Source of the DNA: Amblyomma americanum
Lineage: Eukaryota; Arthropoda; Arachnida; Ixodida; Ixodidae
Direction of reading: 5' to 3'
Assembly (NCBI RefSeq): GCF_052857255.1
Contig: NC_135504.1
Span: 141,944,121 to 142,008,120, forward strand
DNA length: 64,000 bases
Below the pieces are notes generated by a model, which searched no databases, was not told the origin of the DNA, and saw nothing but the letters and a program-made list of their open reading frames with translations. Shown piece by piece: positions 61,901 through 64,000 of this stretch (the stretch's first letter is position 1; every line of letters begins with the position of its first letter). The position numbers were made by a program, and so were the translations under genes.

Positions 61901-64000
61901 GGAGAAGGTCCGCGTTGGAGAAAGTCCGCGTTGGAGAGTGTCCGCGATGGAGAAACTCCGCGCTGGAGAAACTCCGTGGTGGGGAAACTTCGCGTAGGAG
62001 AAACGGCGCGTTGGAGAAGCTCCGCGTTGGAGAAACGCCGCGCTTGAAACACACCGCGCTGGAGAAACTCCGCGTAGGAGAAAGTCCGCGTTGGAGAAGT
62101 TCCGCGTTGGAGAAAGTCCGCGTTGGAGAAAGTCCGCGCTGGAGAAACTGCGCGTTGGAGAAACTGCGCGTTTGAGAAACTCCGCGTTGGAGAAACTCTG
62201 CGTTGGAGAAAGTCCGCGTTGGAGAAAGTCCGCGTTGGTGAGAGTCCGCGATGGAGAAACTCCGCGCTGGAGAAACTACGCGTTTGAGAAACTCCGAACT
62301 GGAGAAACTCCGCGATGGAGACAATCCGCGCTGGAGAAACTCCGCGCTGAAGAAACTCCGTGTAGGAGAAACTCCGTGTTGGAGAAACTCCGCGTAGGAG
62401 AAACTCCGTTTTGGAGAAAGTCCGCGTTGGAGAAAGTCCGCGTTGGAGAGTCCGCGATGGAGAAACTCCGCGCTGGAGAAAAATCGGGCTGGAGAAACTC
62501 CGTGTTGGAGAAACTCCGCGTTTGAGAAACTCCGAACTGGAGAAGCTCCGCGCTGGAGATTCTCAGCGGTGGAGAAACTCCGCGCTGGAGAAAGTCCGCG
62601 TTGGAGAAATTCCGCGTTGGAGAGAGTCTGCGATGGAGAAATTCCGCGCTGGAGAAACTCCGCGTTTGAGAAACTCCGAACTCTAGAAACTCCGCGATGG
62701 AGACACTCCGCGCTGGAGAAACTCCGCGTTGGAGAAAGTCCGCTTTGGAGAAGATCCGCGTTGGAGAAAGTCCGCGTTGGAGAAAGTCCGCGTTGGAGAA
62801 ACTCCGCGTTGAAGAAAGTCCGCGTTGGAGAAAGTCCGCGCTGGAGAAACTCCGCGTTGTATAAACTCCGCGATGAAGAAAGTCCGCGACGGACAAACTC
62901 CGCGATGGAGAAACTCCGCGTTGGAGAAAAGACCGCTCTGGAGAAACTCTACACTGGAGAAACTCAGCGCTGTAGCAACTCCGCGTTGGAGAAACTCCGC
63001 GCTGGAGAAACTCCGTGCTGGACAAACTCCGCGCTGGAGAAACTCCGTGTTGGAGAAACTCCGCGCTGGAGAAACTTCGCGTTGGAGAAACTGCGCGTTG
63101 GAGAAACTTCGCTTTGAAGAAACGGCGCGTTGGAGAAACTCCGCGTTAGAGAAACTCCGCGCTTGAAACACACCGCGCTGGAGAAACTCCGCGTTGGAGA
63201 AAGTCCGCGTCGGAGAAGGTCCGCGTTGGAGAAAGTCCGCGTTGGAGAAAATCCGTGATGTAGAAACTCCGCCTTGGAGAAACTTCGCGTTGAAGAAACG
63301 GCGCGTTGGAGATACTCCGCGTTGGAGAAACTACGCGCTGGAGAAACTCCGCGTTGGAGAAAGTCCGCGTTGGAGAAGGTCCGCGTTGGAGAAAGTCCGC
63401 GTTGGAGAAAGTCCGCGTTGGAGAAACTCCGCGTTGAATAAAGTCCGCGTTGGAGAAAGTCCGCGCTGGAGAAACTGCGCGTTGGAGAAACTGCGCGTTG
63501 GAGAAATTACGCGTTGGAGAAACTCTGCGTTGGAGAAAGTCCGCGTTGGAGAAAGTCCGCGTTGGTGAGAGTCCGCGATGGAGAAACTCCGCGCTGGAGA
63601 AACTACGCGTTTGAGAAACTCCGAACTGGAGAAACTCCGCGATGGAGACAATCCGCGCTGGATGAACTCCGCGCTGAAGAAACTCCGTGTAGGAGAAACT
63701 CCGTGTTGGAGAAACTCCGCGTTGGAGAAACTCCGCTTTGGAGAAAGTCCGCGTTGGAGAAAGTCCGCGTTGGAGAGTCCGCGATGGAGAAACTCCGCGC
63801 TGGAGAAAAATCGGGCTGGAGAAACTCCGTGTTGGAGAAACTCCGCGTTTGAGAAACTCCGAACTGGAGAAGCTCCGCGCTGGAGATTCTCCGCGGTGGA
63901 GAAACTCCGCGCTGGAGAAACTCCGTGTTGGAGAAACTCTGTGTTGGAGAAATTCCGCCTTGGAGAAACTTCGCTTTGAAGAAACGGCGCGTTGGAGAAA
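52366..64000. repeat. 6.93-kb higher-order repeat, 1.7 copies
   Basis: Copy A is 52,366-59,293. Copy B runs from 59,294 to the window end and so is truncated at about 68%. The offset is a constant 6,928 bp across 4.7 kb with no indel that I could see. About a dozen substitutions were noticed, for example at 54,613/61,541 (ACTCCGCG against ACTTTGCG), 55,303/62,231 (CCGTG against CCGCG), 55,480/62,408 (CCATTTTGG against CCGTTTTGG), 55,685/62,613 (TCCCCG against TCCGCG) and near 63,509 (AAATTACGCG). To the left of 52,366 homology continues at a spacing of 6,896 bp, because copy A lacks two monomers near 52,363. Confidence 0.88.

Larger units (their letters stand above)
2425..64000. repeat. 16-bp minisatellite/satellite array, right arm (to window end)
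   Basis: The same 16-bp unit runs without any further interruption to the last base, so the array's right border is also unseen. Most units are 16 bp. Recurrent odd lengths are a 17-mer (GGAGAAAAGTCCGCTCT), a 14-mer (GGAGAGTCCGCGAT) and a 2-bp-short form of the TTGAAACAC unit, for example near 13,405, 16,080, 30,285, 36,908, 43,531 and 46,394. GC is near 56%, with about one CpG every 8 bp. I looked for genes, tRNA-like folds, further transposons and other simple repeats and saw none. Frames open for hundreds of codons, the longest on the minus strand at 52,188-55,481 (1,097 codons), are only the translated repeat. The array is organised into the nested higher-order blocks listed separately. 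Confidence 0.97.

Noticed and set aside
1..64000. CRISPR array
   Set aside because: Units are 16 bp, contiguous, and have no unique spacers. The SINE indicates an animal genome.
1..64000. Telomeric repeat
   Set aside because: The arthropod telomere unit TTAGG does not occur in tandem here, and the 16-bp unit is not a telomere-like short G-rich repeat.
1..64000. Bacterial or phage origin
   Set aside because: There are no genes, ribosome-binding sites or operon structure, and the tick-type SINE argues for an animal nuclear genome.

Overview
The window is essentially one object: about 63.8 kb of uninterrupted tandem repeat with a 16-bp monomer, consensus GGAGAAACTCCGCGTT (56% GC, two CpGs per unit, roughly 4,000 units). 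A single 241-bp foreign insertion sits at 2,184-2,424. I find no protein-coding gene, no RNA gene, no CRISPR array and no regulatory element that I can support. The very long open frames on both strands follow from the repeat arithmetic and are not evidence of genes.

Organism: an animal nuclear genome, most likely a hard tick (Ixodida). The only non-satellite sequence closely resembles the body and 3' end of a SINE family that I recall as very abundant in tick genomes and transcripts (Ruka-like). It carries the GTTAAAGATCCCCAGGTGG block, the CTCCACTACGG block, a pyrimidine tract and an (ATT)n tail. The copy lacks the tRNA-derived head, so it is 5'-truncated and cannot drive its own transcription. 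This assignment is from memory, not from a search.

Layout. Positions 1 to about 12 kb: a heterogeneous mosaic of monomer variants, with duplications of about 1.44 kb (containing the SINE) and 3.42 kb spacing. About 12-22 kb: staggered duplications with spacings of 2,670, 2,317 and 2,609 bp. About 20.6-29.2 kb: a block that recurs at 51.5-59.0 kb, 29.6-30.9 kb away. 29.5-44.3 kb: a 6.62-kb tandem higher-order repeat (two full copies and part of a third). Each full copy contains a perfect-looking 1,137-bp tandem doublet. 41.7-47.2 kb: a 2.86-kb doublet. 48.2-52.0 kb: a 1,891-bp doublet with no difference that I noticed. 52.4-64.0 kb: a 6,928-bp higher-order repeat (one full copy and 68% of a second, cut by the window end).

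The array is therefore nested on several scales: 16 bp, then 1-3 kb blocks, then 6.6-6.9 kb units, then a ~30 kb spacing. Recent homogenisation is concentrated right of about 29 kb. The left end looks older and carries the only transposon. Nothing here works as an operon or pathway. The interest is in satellite evolution, a possible chromosomal or transcribed role for the array, and the fact that a 16-bp unit encodes the same 16-residue peptide repeat in all three frames of a strand.
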